Positions 35,073 to 44,817 are shown, counted from the stretch's first letter. The stretch: DNA of 64,000 bases from an uncultured Eubacteriales bacterium (GCA_900546695.1 URDX01000001.1:120488-184487); one strand, 5' to 3'. Numbers and translations are program-made. The notes: generated by a model from the letters alone, not told the origin.

Positions 35073-35176
35073 CTGTGTCTCCGTTAGTCTGTGTCGGTAT
35101 CTCCGTTAGTCCGTACCGGTGTTTCTGTTAACCTGTATCGGTGTTTCCGTTAATCGGTGTCGGTAGCTCCGTCATC
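35073..35176. repeat. 22-bp tandem repeat between mnmG and rsmG
   Basis: A 16-bp partial unit followed by four 22-bp units starting at 35089, 35111, 35133 and 35155 (pattern CTGTGTCGGTATCTCCGTTAGT with changes). The last unit runs into mnmG codons and forms its C-terminal residues NDDGATDTD. Confidence 0.85.
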
Positions 35177-37108
35177 ATTCGGGTTGTCTGCGCTCTCATT
35201 CGGTCTGCCGCCACCGCCAAGCCAAACGAGCAGCACCGATATATCCGCGGGGCTGACACCCGATATGCGCGACGCTCTGCCGATGCTCTCGGGGCGCAGC
35301 CTGTCGAGCTTTTCCGCCGCCTCGCGGCGCAGACCGCGCACCGAAGGATAGTCGATATCTGCGGGCAGAAGCCGACGCTCGTACTTTTTGAAGCGCTTTG
35401 CCTCGGCGAGCTGACGCTTGATATAGCCCTCATATTTTATCTCTATCCATGCGCCGTCGCGCACCGCGCGCGGAAGCTCGGGGCGGGCGGGGTCAAGCGG
35501 CGCGATCAGGTCGTAATTGAGCTCGGGGCGGCGCAGCAATGCGTCGAGCGGAACGCCCGATGTGATAGGCGCGCTGCCGAGCGAAGCGAGATATTCGTTG
35601 TTGCGGGCGCTCGGGCTGACCGTCGTGCGGCGCAGCCGCTCCGCCTCCTCTGCTATCATACGCTTCTTTTCCGTATAGATACGGTACTGCTCATCTCCGA
35701 CGAGCCCGACACGTCTGCCGATATCGGTCAGCCGCGCATCGGCATTATCCTGCCGCAGCAGCAGCCGATATTCGGAGCGCGATGTCATGATGCGGTACGG
35801 CTCATGCGTGCCCTTTGTTACAAGGTCGTCTATCAGCGTGCCGATATAAGACGAATCGCGGGTCAGAAGCATCGGCTCCTCGCCCTTTATCTTGAGCGCG
35901 GCATTGATGCCCGCAACGAGCCCCTGCGCCGCCGCTTCTTCATAGCCCGACGAACCGTTGAACTGCCCCGCGCCGTACAGCCCCGATATCGCACGGAATT
36001 CGAGCGTCGGCTCGAGCTGCTGCGGGTCGATGCAGTCGTACTGAATGGCATAAGCGGAGCGCATGGTCACGGCATTTTCAAAGCCGGGAAGCGAGCGCAG
36101 CATCTGCCGCTGCACCTCCTCAGGCATAGATGAAGAAAAGCCCTGAATGTACATCTCCTCGGTATCCCTGCCCATCGGCTCTATGAACAGCTGATGCCGC
36201 GGCTTGTCCGCAAATCGCACCACCTTATCCTCGATAGACGGGCAGTAGCGCGGACCCGTGCCGTGTATCCTGCCGCTGTAGATAGGAGAACGGTCAAGAT
36301 TCTGCCTGATTATCTCATGCGTCTGCGCGTTCGTGTAAACGACGTGGCAGGGCAGCTGCGCGATGCGGTTGAGCTCCGCCTCATCGCTGCGCGTCGAGAA
36401 CGGAACGATGTACTCGTCCCCCTCCTGCACCTCGAGCTGCGAAAAGTCTATGCTGTCACGCGCGACGCGCGGCGGCGTTCCCGTCTTGAAGCGCTGAAGG
36501 GTCACGCCCTCACGCAGCAGCGCGCGGTCAAGTCCCTCGGACGGCAGCATGCCGTCGGGTCCCGACGGGTACTGCACCTCGCCGATTATGACCTCTCCGT
36601 GCAGATATGTGCCCGTGCAGATAACAGCCGCCCTTACCTTCCATTCTGCGCCGAGCCGCGTTATTACCGAGCGCACGCGCCCGTCCTCAACGCGGAAATC
36701 GACTATCTCAGCCTGAATAAGACGCAGCCCGCTCTGATGCTCGAGCGTTTTCTTCATCACGGTATGGTACAGCGCGCGGTCCGCCTGAACGCGCTTTGAA
36801 CGGACTGCGGGACCCTTGCTCGAGTTCAGCATCCTGCTCTGCAGCGTCACCTCGTCCGCCGCCCTGCCCATCTCGCCGCCGAGCGCGTCTATCTCAAAGA
36901 CGAGATGTCCCTTGCCCGTGCCGCCTATTGAGGGGTTGCACGGCATATTTGCAACGCCGTCGAGGTTGATGGTGAACAGCAGCGTGTTCAGCCCGAGCCG
37001 CGCGCAGGCGAGCGCCGCCTCGATCCCCGCGTGTCCCGCGCCGATCACCGCAACGTCCGCCTCGTCTGCAGCATATGTGTTTTTTATCTCGTAAGTTTCG
37101 TTTTCCAT
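35150..37108 (-). CDS. mnmG: tRNA uridine-5-carboxymethylaminomethyl modification enzyme MnmG
   Basis: FAD-dependent enzyme that with MnmE modifies U34 of tRNAs. The roughly 652-residue product has the FAD motif IGAGHAGIEAALACARLG, the conserved CNPSIGGTGKGHLV, and a PIYSGRIHGTGPRYCPSIEDKV-type segment (in two parts), all typical of GidA. ATG 37108 is chosen over GTG 37120 because of alignment to the family's short N-terminus; GAGAATAGGG is the only ribosome-site candidate. mnmE is not in the window. The C-terminus is frayed by the tandem repeat. Confidence 0.95.
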   Translation of the reverse strand: MENETYEIKNTYAADEADVAVIGAGHAGIEAALACARLGLNTLLFTINLDGVANMPCNPSIGGTGKGHLVFEIDALGGEMGRAADEVTLQSRMLNSSKGPAVRSKRVQADRALYHTVMKKTLEHQSGLRLIQAEIVDFRVEDGRVRSVITRLGAEWKVRAAVICTGTYLHGEVIIGEVQYPSGPDGMLPSEGLDRALLREGVTLQRFKTGTPPRVARDSIDFSQLEVQEGDEYIVPFSTRSDEAELNRIAQLPCHVVYTNAQTHEIIRQNLDRSPIYSGRIHGTGPRYCPSIEDKVVRFADKPRHQLFIEPMGRDTEEMYIQGFSSSMPEEVQRQMLRSLPGFENAVTMRSAYAIQYDCIDPQQLEPTLEFRAISGLYGAGQFNGSSGYEEAAAQGLVAGINAALKIKGEEPMLLTRDSSYIGTLIDDLVTKGTHEPYRIMTSRSEYRLLLRQDNADARLTDIGRRVGLVGDEQYRIYTEKKRMIAEEAERLRRTTVSPSARNNEYLASLGSAPITSGVPLDALLRRPELNYDLIAPLDPARPELPRAVRDGAWIEIKYEGYIKRQLAEAKRFKKYERRLLPADIDYPSVRGLRREAAEKLDRLRPESIGRASRISGVSPADISVLLVWLGGGGRPNESADNPNDDGATDTD

Positions 37109-37131
37109 CCCTATTCTCACAAAAAGCCGTC

Positions 37132-39150
37132 TCAGTCCATGTCGGAGCTTGAGTCAAAGCCGTCATCCGAGCCGTCATTACGCAGAAACTCAAAATCACG
37201 CACGAGCGAGTCGTCATCATCAGAGTCCTGCGCGGGCTCGCTCTTCGCAGAGTCCGCACGTTCGGTAACGGGCGGATTTCCCGCTCCGGGCGCAGCCTCC
37301 GCATCATCGCTCGCCGTATCACCCGCCGCATCGACATCATCCCGACCCGACGCGCCGCTCATGTCCGATCCCGCTATTGAGTCAATAAGGCTGCGCCGCA
37401 GCGCACTCTGATAGCTCGCTATACGCTCGCCTACGTTGCTCTCGGCAGACGGTTTTTCCGCGCCGTCTGACTCCCGCGCAGGCTCTCCGACGTTGTCTTC
37501 CTCACTTGCAGATTCTCCCGCGATGTCCGATTCTCGCACACCGTTCTCAGCTTCTGCGGGAGAAGTTATCTCGGTTCCGATTATGCGGTCGATAATCTCC
37601 TCGGGCGAAAGCGCAAAGGCATCCCCTGCGTTCTCCTTTCCTATTTCGGCATCCGTCTCGGCCGCCGTACCCGTCACGGCATTCTCAGCAGCTTCAATAT
37701 CCGAGGAAATCCCGCTCTCCGCATCGGCACCGGTATCATCGGCATCATCAGCCGCAGCGTCTCCCGCGACACCCGACATCTTCTCGATAGCGGGCACGGT
37801 CCTGTCGGATGCAGCTGCCGTATCGACCGCCGCGCCGCCCGTCCAATGCGGGATCCTCGAAAGCTCGGGCTCGTCGGGACAGTCAAAATGCGTGCTCACC
37901 CCGTGCCCGATCTCATCCGCCGCGCCGTTCTCGGTATCGCCGACATATGCGTCGGCCGCGCCGCCATCCGCACCATCTGCATAAGCCGCGCCGTACGGCG
38001 AACCATCCCGAACGGGTGCTTCTCCCTGCGCAGCCGTATCCGCTGCGGGGTCGACAGCGTCGCCGAATGCAGCGCCGCCGAGGTCGATATAACCGCCGGT
38101 ATAGCCGTTCTCGCGCACGTCGCGGGCGCTCTCCGCCTCTGACATTCCGCCCGCCGCGTACTCTCCTTCGCCGAGGTCGGCGGCATCATCCATAAGATCG
38201 CGCAAATATGCGTCCGCCTCTCTGTCCTCGCGGACGCGGCGCAGCTCCTTCAGCGCGCGCTTTTTTTCGTCTATATGCAAAGCCGCCGAAAACTTGATTC
38301 CGGCGGGCAGGTAGAACATATTCACTGCGATATACACACCGATGCAGAGCTCGACGGTCTTAAGCGGAAGATGCGTATCGCTGATGCCCCAGTTCAGCAG
38401 CAAAACCGCCGTCATGACCGCATCGAGCACTATTGCGATAAGCGCGACCGCCGCCGTCACTCTGAACAGCGCGGCTCTCTTTGCGCCGACGCGATAGCGC
38501 AGCTCCTGAACGAGATAGAGCATTATTGCGATAGGCGCCGTCTGACCGAGAATACGGGTCGGGCTGCGCAGCGAGATATCCATCGTAAAATACAGACGGA
38601 GCAGCAGCAGCGCCACCCACATAACGGCAAAGCTGCCGAGCACCGCGACCGCCGGCTTTTTGTAGCCGCCGAACGAAACGACGATGAAATACAGCGCCGC
38701 CGGTATCGCGCAGATAATAAGCGCCGCGGTCACTACGTCAACGGGCTTGTCAAAGAGCAGCAGAGTGCCCGAGCGATGCAGTCCGAGCGCGAAAAAGACG
38801 GTCGCCGCAGCGAGCGCAAAGCCGCAGACGAGCCCCGTAAAAACCGACAAGCCCGTGAGCGGCGAGGGGCGCTCGTCAGGCTCGGGAGCTCTGCGCTGCG
38901 CGATAAAGCCGAAGATAAACAGCACCGCAACGGCAGCCGCCGCAACGGCATAGAGCACCGTAGGCAGTACGGTATCGGTCGAGAAGAAGCAGAGCAGCTC
39001 CTCCCCCGTTGAAACGGTTATGTACGGTTCAAAATACCTGAGCATGAGCACCGCCTCGACTGCCCCTGCAGCGAGCGCGAAAATCAGTGCAAGCACCGAC
39101 AGCGGGGTATAGCTCATCCTCTTTTCTGCGGTGACGGTTTTGTCCTTCAT
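37132..39150 (-). CDS. multi-pass membrane protein with long acidic tail, unknown
   Basis: I do not recognise this 672-residue protein. Residues about 15-285 contain eight hydrophobic segments with short loops (first LSVLALIFALAAGAVEAVLM), then a basic helix KKRALKELRRVREDREADAYL, then about 350 residues of acidic Ala/Asp/Glu/Gly/Ser-rich, apparently disordered tail. ATG 39150 has GAGAGGA upstream. It ends 23 bp before mnmG on the same strand and may head that operon. No enzyme motif is visible. The tail may interact with division or stress factors, but nothing shows this. Confidence 0.7.
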   Translation of the reverse strand: MKDKTVTAEKRMSYTPLSVLALIFALAAGAVEAVLMLRYFEPYITVSTGEELLCFFSTDTVLPTVLYAVAAAAVAVLFIFGFIAQRRAPEPDERPSPLTGLSVFTGLVCGFALAAATVFFALGLHRSGTLLLFDKPVDVVTAALIICAIPAALYFIVVSFGGYKKPAVAVLGSFAVMWVALLLLRLYFTMDISLRSPTRILGQTAPIAIMLYLVQELRYRVGAKRAALFRVTAAVALIAIVLDAVMTAVLLLNWGISDTHLPLKTVELCIGVYIAVNMFYLPAGIKFSAALHIDEKKRALKELRRVREDREADAYLRDLMDDAADLGEGEYAAGGMSEAESARDVRENGYTGGYIDLGGAAFGDAVDPAADTAAQGEAPVRDGSPYGAAYADGADGGAADAYVGDTENGAADEIGHGVSTHFDCPDEPELSRIPHWTGGAAVDTAAASDRTVPAIEKMSGVAGDAAADDADDTGADAESGISSDIEAAENAVTGTAAETDAEIGKENAGDAFALSPEEIIDRIIGTEITSPAEAENGVRESDIAGESASEEDNVGEPARESDGAEKPSAESNVGERIASYQSALRRSLIDSIAGSDMSGASGRDDVDAAGDTASDDAEAAPGAGNPPVTERADSAKSEPAQDSDDDDSLVRDFEFLRNDGSDDGFDSSSDMD

Positions 39151-39417
39151 AATTAAAATCCTCTCGGAAGAAATATCTTTTACCGGGCAGCCGACGGCAT
39201 GTCCTATACATATATTATATACCGTTTTTGCTCCGATTTCAATATGAAGATGAAAAGATACGGCGGTTTTTGCATTTTTCGGCTGTGTCGACCGACGATA
39301 GCGGTGCAAAGTTCACACTTTGTCTATATATGCCATGTCATAAAGCGATATAATATTATTAAAGACCGCACGATGCGACATTTTCGGCGCAACGCCGACG
39401 CACGAAAGGATAACGAT

Positions 39418-40176
39418 ATGAAAAACAAGCTGCTGCTCCTATCACTGCTGACGGCTCTCTGCCTGACCGCGCTGCCCTGCGCGGCGGCTGAGACCGAAGA
39501 ACAGCCCGACCCGCCGCTGACAGGCGAAACGCAGATAGTTCACGAGCCCGCGCCGTCGGTCATAAGACGGGTAACGCTCGATGTCGGCTCGGTACCCGAG
39601 ACCGAAGCGGACGACGAAACGCAGCCCGAGACCGCCGACCCGACCGCCCCCGCAGATGACTCCGCCGCTGACGGAGCAGGAACCGAAACCACCGTCCCCG
39701 CCGACACGAGCGAGACCGGGGAAACACTCCGCACCGAGCTCGGCGCGATAGACCCCGGACCCGAAAGCGACGCGCAGGGCGGAACGGCGGTGCTTATCGG
39801 CGCGGCAATTGCCGCAGCCGCCGCGATCGGTGCTGTCGTTGTTTTCCGCCGCGGCGGAACGCTTGACAAGAGAAATGCGCCGAGCGGAGACGGCACGGCG
39901 GATGATGCCGATGCGGATATCGCCGACACCGACATAACCGACACAGCCGACACAGCATCCGACGGCAATGCAACATCCGACGGCAATGCAACATCCGACG
40001 GCAATGCAACATCCGACGGCAATACAACATCCGACGGAAATACAGCGTCCGATGATAATGCGGCATCCGACGACGAAAAATCAAACGTAAGCGCCGATGC
40101 AACGGCCGCAGGCGCGGCTCCGAACGGCGCCCCCGTTGAAAAGTCCGCCGACGGTATCACGGAGGCAGGAAAATGA
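39418..40176 (+). CDS. exported membrane protein with (ATSDGN) repeats
   Basis: The 252-residue product has a signal peptide (about 4-22, cleavage near CAAA-ETEE), an acidic Thr/Glu/Pro-rich outer region, one membrane helix (about 122-145: AVLIGAAIAAAAAIGAVVVF then RRGG) and a Asp/Ser/Thr/Asn-rich tail with six ATSDGN-type hexapeptides. No known domain. ATG 39418 has AAAGGATAACGAT upstream. The stop overlaps the ogg start by 4 bp, an odd pairing of a surface-type protein with a DNA glycosylase. Confidence 0.7.
   Translation: MKNKLLLLSLLTALCLTALPCAAAETEEQPDPPLTGETQIVHEPAPSVIRRVTLDVGSVPETEADDETQPETADPTAPADDSAADGAGTETTVPADTSETGETLRTELGAIDPGPESDAQGGTAVLIGAAIAAAAAIGAVVVFRRGGTLDKRNAPSGDGTADDADADIADTDITDTADTASDGNATSDGNATSDGNATSDGNTTSDGNTASDDNAASDDEKSNVSADATAAGAAPNGAPVEKSADGITEAGK
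39961..40068 (+). repeat. 18-bp tandem repeat
   Basis: GACGGCAATGCAACATCC is present in three identical units, then three increasingly diverged units, encoding DGNATS. The decay towards the 3' end suggests recent expansion at the 5' side. Confidence 0.9.
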
Positions 40177-41048
40177 CGGTACATCAGATAGGCAGCAATA
40201 TCGAACTGCGCGGCGTGGAATATTTTCGTATAGAGCAGATATTCGACTGCGGTCAGACCTTTCGGTTTGATCCGACCGTCCGCACAGACGGCACGGTGGC
40301 GGTCAGCGGCATTGCGCTCGGGCGGCGGCTCGAGCTCGAGCAGAGCGGAGACCGCGTACTCATCCGCAATATGAGCACGGACGAGCTGAACGCATCCTTC
40401 CGACGCTATCTCGCCCTTGACGACGATTACTCAGAGATCCGACGCGAGCTCGTCACGGGGCACGGTCACGACAGCGTTATGGAAGCCGCTATGCGCTGCG
40501 GCTCGGGCATCCGCATTCTGCACCAGGACCCGTGGGAAGCGCTCTGCTCCTTCATCGTCTCGCAGAACAATAATATCCCGAGGATCAAGGGGATAATTTC
40601 GAGGATGTGCGAGCACTTCGGCGAACGTATCGACGGCGGGTATGCATTCCCGACGGCGCAGAGCCTCTCCGCAGCGGGCGCCGAGGCAATATTCGCCTGC
40701 GGCACGGGCTTTCGCGCAAAATACATAGCGGATGCCGCAGAGCGCGTCACAAGCGGTGATGTCGACCTCAACGAGGTCGCCGAGCTGCCGACCCCGCAGG
40801 CATCCGAGCTGCTGAGACGAATAAAGGGCGTCGGTCCGAAGGTCGCCGCATGCGCGCTGCTCTTCGGCTTCGGAAAGACCGACGCATTTCCAATCGACGT
40901 GTGGGTAAAGCGCGTTCTCGCGAAATACTATCCGCCGAAATTCGACCCGTCGGTGTTCGGCAGATACGCGGGACTCGCACAGCAGTATCTGTTCTATTAC
41001 GAGCGCTGCGGCGGCTCGGCAGAGCAGCACGACAGCGCTGCAGAGTGA
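40173..41048 (+). CDS. 8-oxoguanine DNA glycosylase/AP lyase (OGG1 type)
   Basis: Base-excision repair of oxidised guanine. The 291-residue product has the OGG N-terminal domain (DCGQTFRFD at about 25, then the SQNNNIPRIKGIISRMCE motif at about 130) and the helix-hairpin-helix GVGPKVAACALL with catalytic K223 and D242 (FPIDVWVKR). This eukaryotic-like OGG1 form is common in Clostridia. Translationally coupled to the upstream surface-protein gene. A strong terminator follows 85 bp later. Confidence 0.93.
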   Translation: MTVHQIGSNIELRGVEYFRIEQIFDCGQTFRFDPTVRTDGTVAVSGIALGRRLELEQSGDRVLIRNMSTDELNASFRRYLALDDDYSEIRRELVTGHGHDSVMEAAMRCGSGIRILHQDPWEALCSFIVSQNNNIPRIKGIISRMCEHFGERIDGGYAFPTAQSLSAAGAEAIFACGTGFRAKYIADAAERVTSGDVDLNEVAELPTPQASELLRRIKGVGPKVAACALLFGFGKTDAFPIDVWVKRVLAKYYPPKFDPSVFGRYAGLAQQYLFYYERCGGSAEQHDSAAE

Positions 41049-41133
41049 CAAAGCAGCACAACGAGCGGCCGCGCATAACGACCGCACAGCGCACATAACC
41101 GGCGACACCGTAAACCACACAGGCGCAAAAATT

Positions 41134-41166
41134 AAAGCTGATGATTTTAACGTATCATCAGCTTTT
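41134..41166 (+). terminator. terminator of the ogg transcript
   Basis: AAGCTGATGAT pairs with ATCATCAGCTT, followed by six T. Confidence 0.85.
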
Positions 41167-41214
41167 TTCTTTTAAATTTCCCGTCACGGTCCGACCGAAG
41201 CATTCTGCACTTTT

Positions 41215-41426
41215 TTTCTTTGTGAGGGCACAGAGATAGACACGGCTTTACTTTCGCCCGCTGTCCCGCTCGGGCACAGTCGGTCGTAAAAACCCGCTGT
41301 CGCCTCGGTCGATGCAGTCCCGAAAAATCTCCTCAGTTTTAAAGCTTTGCGGGGGGTGTGGGGGCGCTTTCTCGAAAGCGTCCCCCGCGCGCGTTTCCTC
41401 GCGTCCCCGCGTCCCCGCGCGTCCTG
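41215..41426 (-). repeat. dispersed repeat family B, variant copy 5
   Basis: It begins directly after the EF-G-like stop, on that gene's strand. GGGGGACGCTTTCGAGAAAGCG precedes CCCCC as the main hairpin, then GCAAAGCTTTAAAACTGAGG and TTTTTCGGG follow, matching the AACTTTGTAACTGAGG segment of the typical copies. The end is near AAGAAAAAAAGTGC. It fills the rest of the gap after ogg. Confidence 0.55.
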
Positions 41427-43496
41427 TTACTCCTGCGCGGACTTCTGTGCTGCTGCGATTACCTTCTGCGCGACGGCAGAAGGAACCTCCTCATAGCGCA
41501 CGAAGCGATAGGTATATGAACCCATACCCTGCGTTATTGCGCGGAGCGCGACGGTATAATCCGCCATCTCCGCCTTCGGCACCTCTGCGACTACCGTCTG
41601 CCGGTTCTTTTTGCGCTCGCTCGGATCGATTCCGAGCACTCTGCCGCGGCGTTTGTTCAGGTCGCTCATAACGTCTCCGACATCATCGCCGGGGACCTCA
41701 ACTCTCAGCTCACCGACAGGCTCGAGCAGCACGGGGTCGGCATTTACGAGCTCCTTGTATGCAAGCCCCGCCGCGACCTTAAACGACATCTCGGACGAGT
41801 CAACATCATGATACGAGCCGTCGTAGAGGTCGGCGGAGAGTCCCATCATCGGGAAGCCCGCGAGCACGCCCTTCTGCATCGAATCCTGCAAGCCCTTTTC
41901 GACTGCGGGGAAGAAATTCTTCGGCACGGCGCCGCCGACGACCGACTCGGTAAAGTGCAGTCCCGGCTCATCGGAGGGTGCGAAATGAATCTTTACATGT
42001 CCGTACTGACCGTGTCCGCCCGACTGCTTCTTGTGCTTGCCCTCAGCGTCGATGCGACGTCTTATCGACTCGCGGTACGCGATCTTCGGCTCGCTCATGT
42101 CGACCGAAACGCCGTAGCGGTTCTTCAGCTTAGACACGAGCACATCAACATGAATGTCACCCATACCCGACAGCACGAGCTGCTTCGTCTCCGCGTCGTT
42201 GACAAAACGGGCGGTATAATCCTCCTCGAGCAGACGGGCGATACCCGATGCAATCTTATCCTCATCGCCCTTTGCCTTAGGCACGATAGCGCGGGAATAG
42301 AACGGCTCGGGGAAGTTGATTCCCGCATATGCACGGGCATCGGACGCGAGCGCGAGCGTATCCGCCGTCTCGGTATCCGAGAGCTTCGCAATCATTCCGA
42401 TATCGCCGCACGCAAGGCTGTCGACCTCGGTCTGCTTTTTGCCCTTGAGCGTGTAGATGCGCGCCATCCGCTCCTCTGTTCCCGTGCGGAGGTTGCGCAG
42501 GGTCATCTGATTTGTCAGCGTTCCCGTCATGACCTTGAACAGCGACATCTTTCCGACAAACGGGTCGGCGACCGTCTTGAATACGAATATGGCGGGCTCG
42601 TTACTGTCGCGGTCGATGGCTATCGGCTCGCCGTCCTGTCCGCGCTCGGTCTCCTTCGCGGTATGTCGCGGGAAGGACTCGGCGATGGTGTCGAGCAGCG
42701 TCTCAACGCCCCAGGTCTTTGTCGCCGCGCCGCAGAGCACCGGAACGATGCTGCCGTGTATGATACCCTGATGTATCGCCTCGATGGCCTCGTCGTAGCC
42801 GATCTCTATGCCCGCAAAATATTTCTCCATCAGCTCGTCGGAAACGCCCGCAATCGCCTCAAACAGCATATCGCGGTAGCGGTCGACGACCTCCTCATAG
42901 CCCGCAGGTATCTCCGCCTCGGTGTGCGAGCCCTCCTTGTCGTAAACGTAGGTCTTTTTGTCGATGAGCTTTATAAAGCCCTCGACCTTGTCGCCCTCGA
43001 CCATCGGTATCATCAGCGGACAGACCGAAACACCGAAAGCGTCGTGCAGCTCGGTGAACACGCGGTTGAAGCGGCATTCGGGGTCGTCGAATTTGTTTAC
43101 GAAAAACGCCTTCGGTATACCCGCGTCGGTAGCGGCATCCCATGCGAGCTCCGTTCCGACCTCAATCCCCGCCTTACCGTCGACGACGATTACCGCGCTG
43201 TCCGCGACACGTACAGCCTCCTTTACCTCTCCCGAAAAGCCGAGATAACCGGGCGCGTCGATAACGTTTATCTTTGTATCCTTCCACATGACAGGCGCAA
43301 CAGCCGCCTGTACCGAGTAGCCGCGGCGCGACTCCTCGGGATCATAGTCAAGTACGGTATTTCCTTCTCCGACGGTACCGAGACGGTCGGTCCCTCCGGA
43401 GATATACAGCATCGCCTCGGCAACGGAGGTCTTTCCCGCGCTGCCGTGTCCGAGAAGGCAGATATTACGGATTTGTTTTGTGCTAACCATGTCCAT
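41427..43496 (-). CDS. EF-G-like translational GTPase (second-type, FusA2-like)
   Basis: Ribosome-associated GTPase. The 689-residue product has all five EF-G domains: G1 GHGSAGKTS, G3 DAPGYLGF, G4 NKFD, and later SGGHGQYGHV in domain IV and the GDDVGDVMSDLNKRRGRVLG motif in domain V. Switch I reads RRGYSVQ rather than the canonical RGITI, and other deviations agree with the EF-G-like paralogue found in many Firmicutes, not the main factor. ATG 43496 has AAAAGGAG upstream. A promoter with a 125-bp leader precedes it. It may act in stress or tetracycline-like ribosome events, unproven. Confidence 0.9.
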   Translation of the reverse strand: MDMVSTKQIRNICLLGHGSAGKTSVAEAMLYISGGTDRLGTVGEGNTVLDYDPEESRRGYSVQAAVAPVMWKDTKINVIDAPGYLGFSGEVKEAVRVADSAVIVVDGKAGIEVGTELAWDAATDAGIPKAFFVNKFDDPECRFNRVFTELHDAFGVSVCPLMIPMVEGDKVEGFIKLIDKKTYVYDKEGSHTEAEIPAGYEEVVDRYRDMLFEAIAGVSDELMEKYFAGIEIGYDEAIEAIHQGIIHGSIVPVLCGAATKTWGVETLLDTIAESFPRHTAKETERGQDGEPIAIDRDSNEPAIFVFKTVADPFVGKMSLFKVMTGTLTNQMTLRNLRTGTEERMARIYTLKGKKQTEVDSLACGDIGMIAKLSDTETADTLALASDARAYAGINFPEPFYSRAIVPKAKGDEDKIASGIARLLEEDYTARFVNDAETKQLVLSGMGDIHVDVLVSKLKNRYGVSVDMSEPKIAYRESIRRRIDAEGKHKKQSGGHGQYGHVKIHFAPSDEPGLHFTESVVGGAVPKNFFPAVEKGLQDSMQKGVLAGFPMMGLSADLYDGSYHDVDSSEMSFKVAAGLAYKELVNADPVLLEPVGELRVEVPGDDVGDVMSDLNKRRGRVLGIDPSERKKNRQTVVAEVPKAEMADYTVALRAITQGMGSYTYRFVRYEEVPSAVAQKVIAAAQKSAQE

Positions 43497-43626
43497 TGTG
43501 ATTATGCTCCTTTTAATAGATTACTTATAATAATCGGGGCGGGCTGATGCCCGTCTCTCCGAAATACAGCACAAATTTCGAAAGATGTTATATACCGTTT
43601 TTGTGACTTTTTTCATTCTTGTTAAT

Positions 43627-43655
43627 AGTATAACTTATTTATGCAAAATATGCAA
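43627..43655 (-). promoter_or_regulatory. promoter of the EF-G-like gene
   Basis: On the minus strand TTGCAT (43655-43650) and TATACT (43632-43627) are 17 bp apart; the leader to ATG 43496 is about 125 nt. No known leader motif was recognised in it. Confidence 0.6.
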
Positions 43656-43739
43656 TAGGGTAATGCGAAAAAATATCGGTTTTTTTCAAAAAGATCACTC
43701 GCACATTGTGACAAATTCACAACGCCGAGTGATTAATAT

Positions 43740-43835
43740 TCAGAGGGGAAACGACGGGGGGAGACTTTCGAGAAAGTCTCCCCCCGTGCCCCCTGCCAAA
43801 GCCTTAAGGCAGAGGGGCTTTAGGTAATACGAAAA
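43740..43835 (+). repeat. dispersed repeat family B, variant copy 6 (short)
   Basis: GGGGGGAGACTTTC and GAAAGTCTCCCCCC form a perfect 14-bp hairpin around GA, followed by CCCCCTGCCAAAGCCTTAAGG and GGCAGAGGGGC. The arms resemble variant copy 5 and GGCAGAGGGGCTG of the typical copies. Only about 90 bp are present; it is the one copy that does not follow a same-strand gene. Confidence 0.5.
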
Positions 43836-43860
43836 AACGCATTACGACATATTTTCGGAC

Positions 43861-44817
43861 TCACACACCGTGCGGCGAACCGTTCACCGCATATCTGCTG
43901 CCCTGCATGCTGCCGCGGCGGACAAGCTCTTTATCTATCTCGTTCATGACGACGAATTTTTTTCGGCTCCAGAGCGGCGCGACAAGTCCGTCCGCGGCGC
44001 CGTCGCCCGTCACACGTCCGATGACCGTATCGGGCGGAAGCAACTCAAGCTGTGAAACGACGGTCGATGCGTAATCCTCAAGGCTCATCTCCGAAAACTC
44101 GCCCGCAGCGTACCAATCGGCAAGCCGTGTACCGCGCATTATGTGCAGAAGGTGTATCTTGACACTGAAAGCATGCAGCCGCGCGAGCTCGCGCGCCGTC
44201 TCAAGCATCATCTCCCTATCCTCACCCGGCAGACCGTTGATGATATGCACGCACACGCGAATTCCGCGGCTTTGAAGCGATTCGTACCCGCGAAGGAATG
44301 CGGCATAGTCGTGCCCTCTGCCGATGCGGCGCGCGGTCTCGTCGTGCACCGTTTGCAGACCGAGCTCGACGACAAGATGTGTGCGCCCGTTTATCTCGGA
44401 CAGCAGGTCGAGCACCGGCTCGGGAAGGCAGTCGGCGCGGGTCGCGATATGCAATCCCACCGCACCCGGCAGCGCAAGTGCCTGCCCGTACAGCTCACGC
44501 AGGCGCGGCAGCGGCGCATAGGTGCAGGTGTAATCCTGAAAATACGGAACTCCGAGGCAGCCCTCCCATTTGCGGCGCAGCGCCGAAAGATGCTCCTCGT
44601 ACTGCTGTCCGAGCGGGCGCAGATTGCGCGTATGTCCGCCCGATGCGAGCACGCAGTAAGCGCAGCCGCCGACGCCGACCGTGCCGTCGATATTCGGGCA
44701 GGTAAAGCCGCCGTCTATCGGTATCTTTGCGCATTTTGCGCCGAACTGCCGACGCATGTAGTAGTCATAGGTGTAAAAGCGTCGGTTCGTATCCGAATAG
44801 GGAAATGGATTTTCCAT
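43861..44817 (-). CDS. TIGR01212-family radical SAM protein (YtqA-like)
   Basis: Radical SAM iron-sulfur enzyme of unknown reaction. The 318-residue product starts MENPFPYSDTNRRFYTYDYYM and has the family's cysteine cluster CPNIDGTVGVGGCAYC, then HLVVELGLQTVHDETA and a KIHLLHIMRGTRLADWY segment. I start at ATG 44817, with GAGGA upstream; the 79-residue upstream frame extension is spacer sequence. It is 113 bp downstream of tcdA on the same strand. Lysine- and arginine-rich helices suggest RNA or tRNA work, unproven. Confidence 0.9.
   Translation of the reverse strand: MENPFPYSDTNRRFYTYDYYMRRQFGAKCAKIPIDGGFTCPNIDGTVGVGGCAYCVLASGGHTRNLRPLGQQYEEHLSALRRKWEGCLGVPYFQDYTCTYAPLPRLRELYGQALALPGAVGLHIATRADCLPEPVLDLLSEINGRTHLVVELGLQTVHDETARRIGRGHDYAAFLRGYESLQSRGIRVCVHIINGLPGEDREMMLETARELARLHAFSVKIHLLHIMRGTRLADWYAAGEFSEMSLEDYASTVVSQLELLPPDTVIGRVTGDGAADGLVAPLWSRKKFVVMNEIDKELVRRGSMQGSRYAVNGSPHGV

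Noticed and set aside
34002..35087. 361-residue plus-strand frame over rsmG
   Set aside because: Most of it is antisense to rsmG; only the first 40 codons resemble natural protein and may be a remnant.
35141..36133. 330-residue plus-strand frame over mnmG
   Set aside because: Shadow of mnmG, with biased arginine-rich composition.
39961..40068. possible CRISPR array
   Set aside because: In-frame 18-bp coding repeats without spacers.
41808..43547. 579-residue plus-strand frame
   Set aside because: Antisense to the EF-G-like gene with no domain and no ribosome site.
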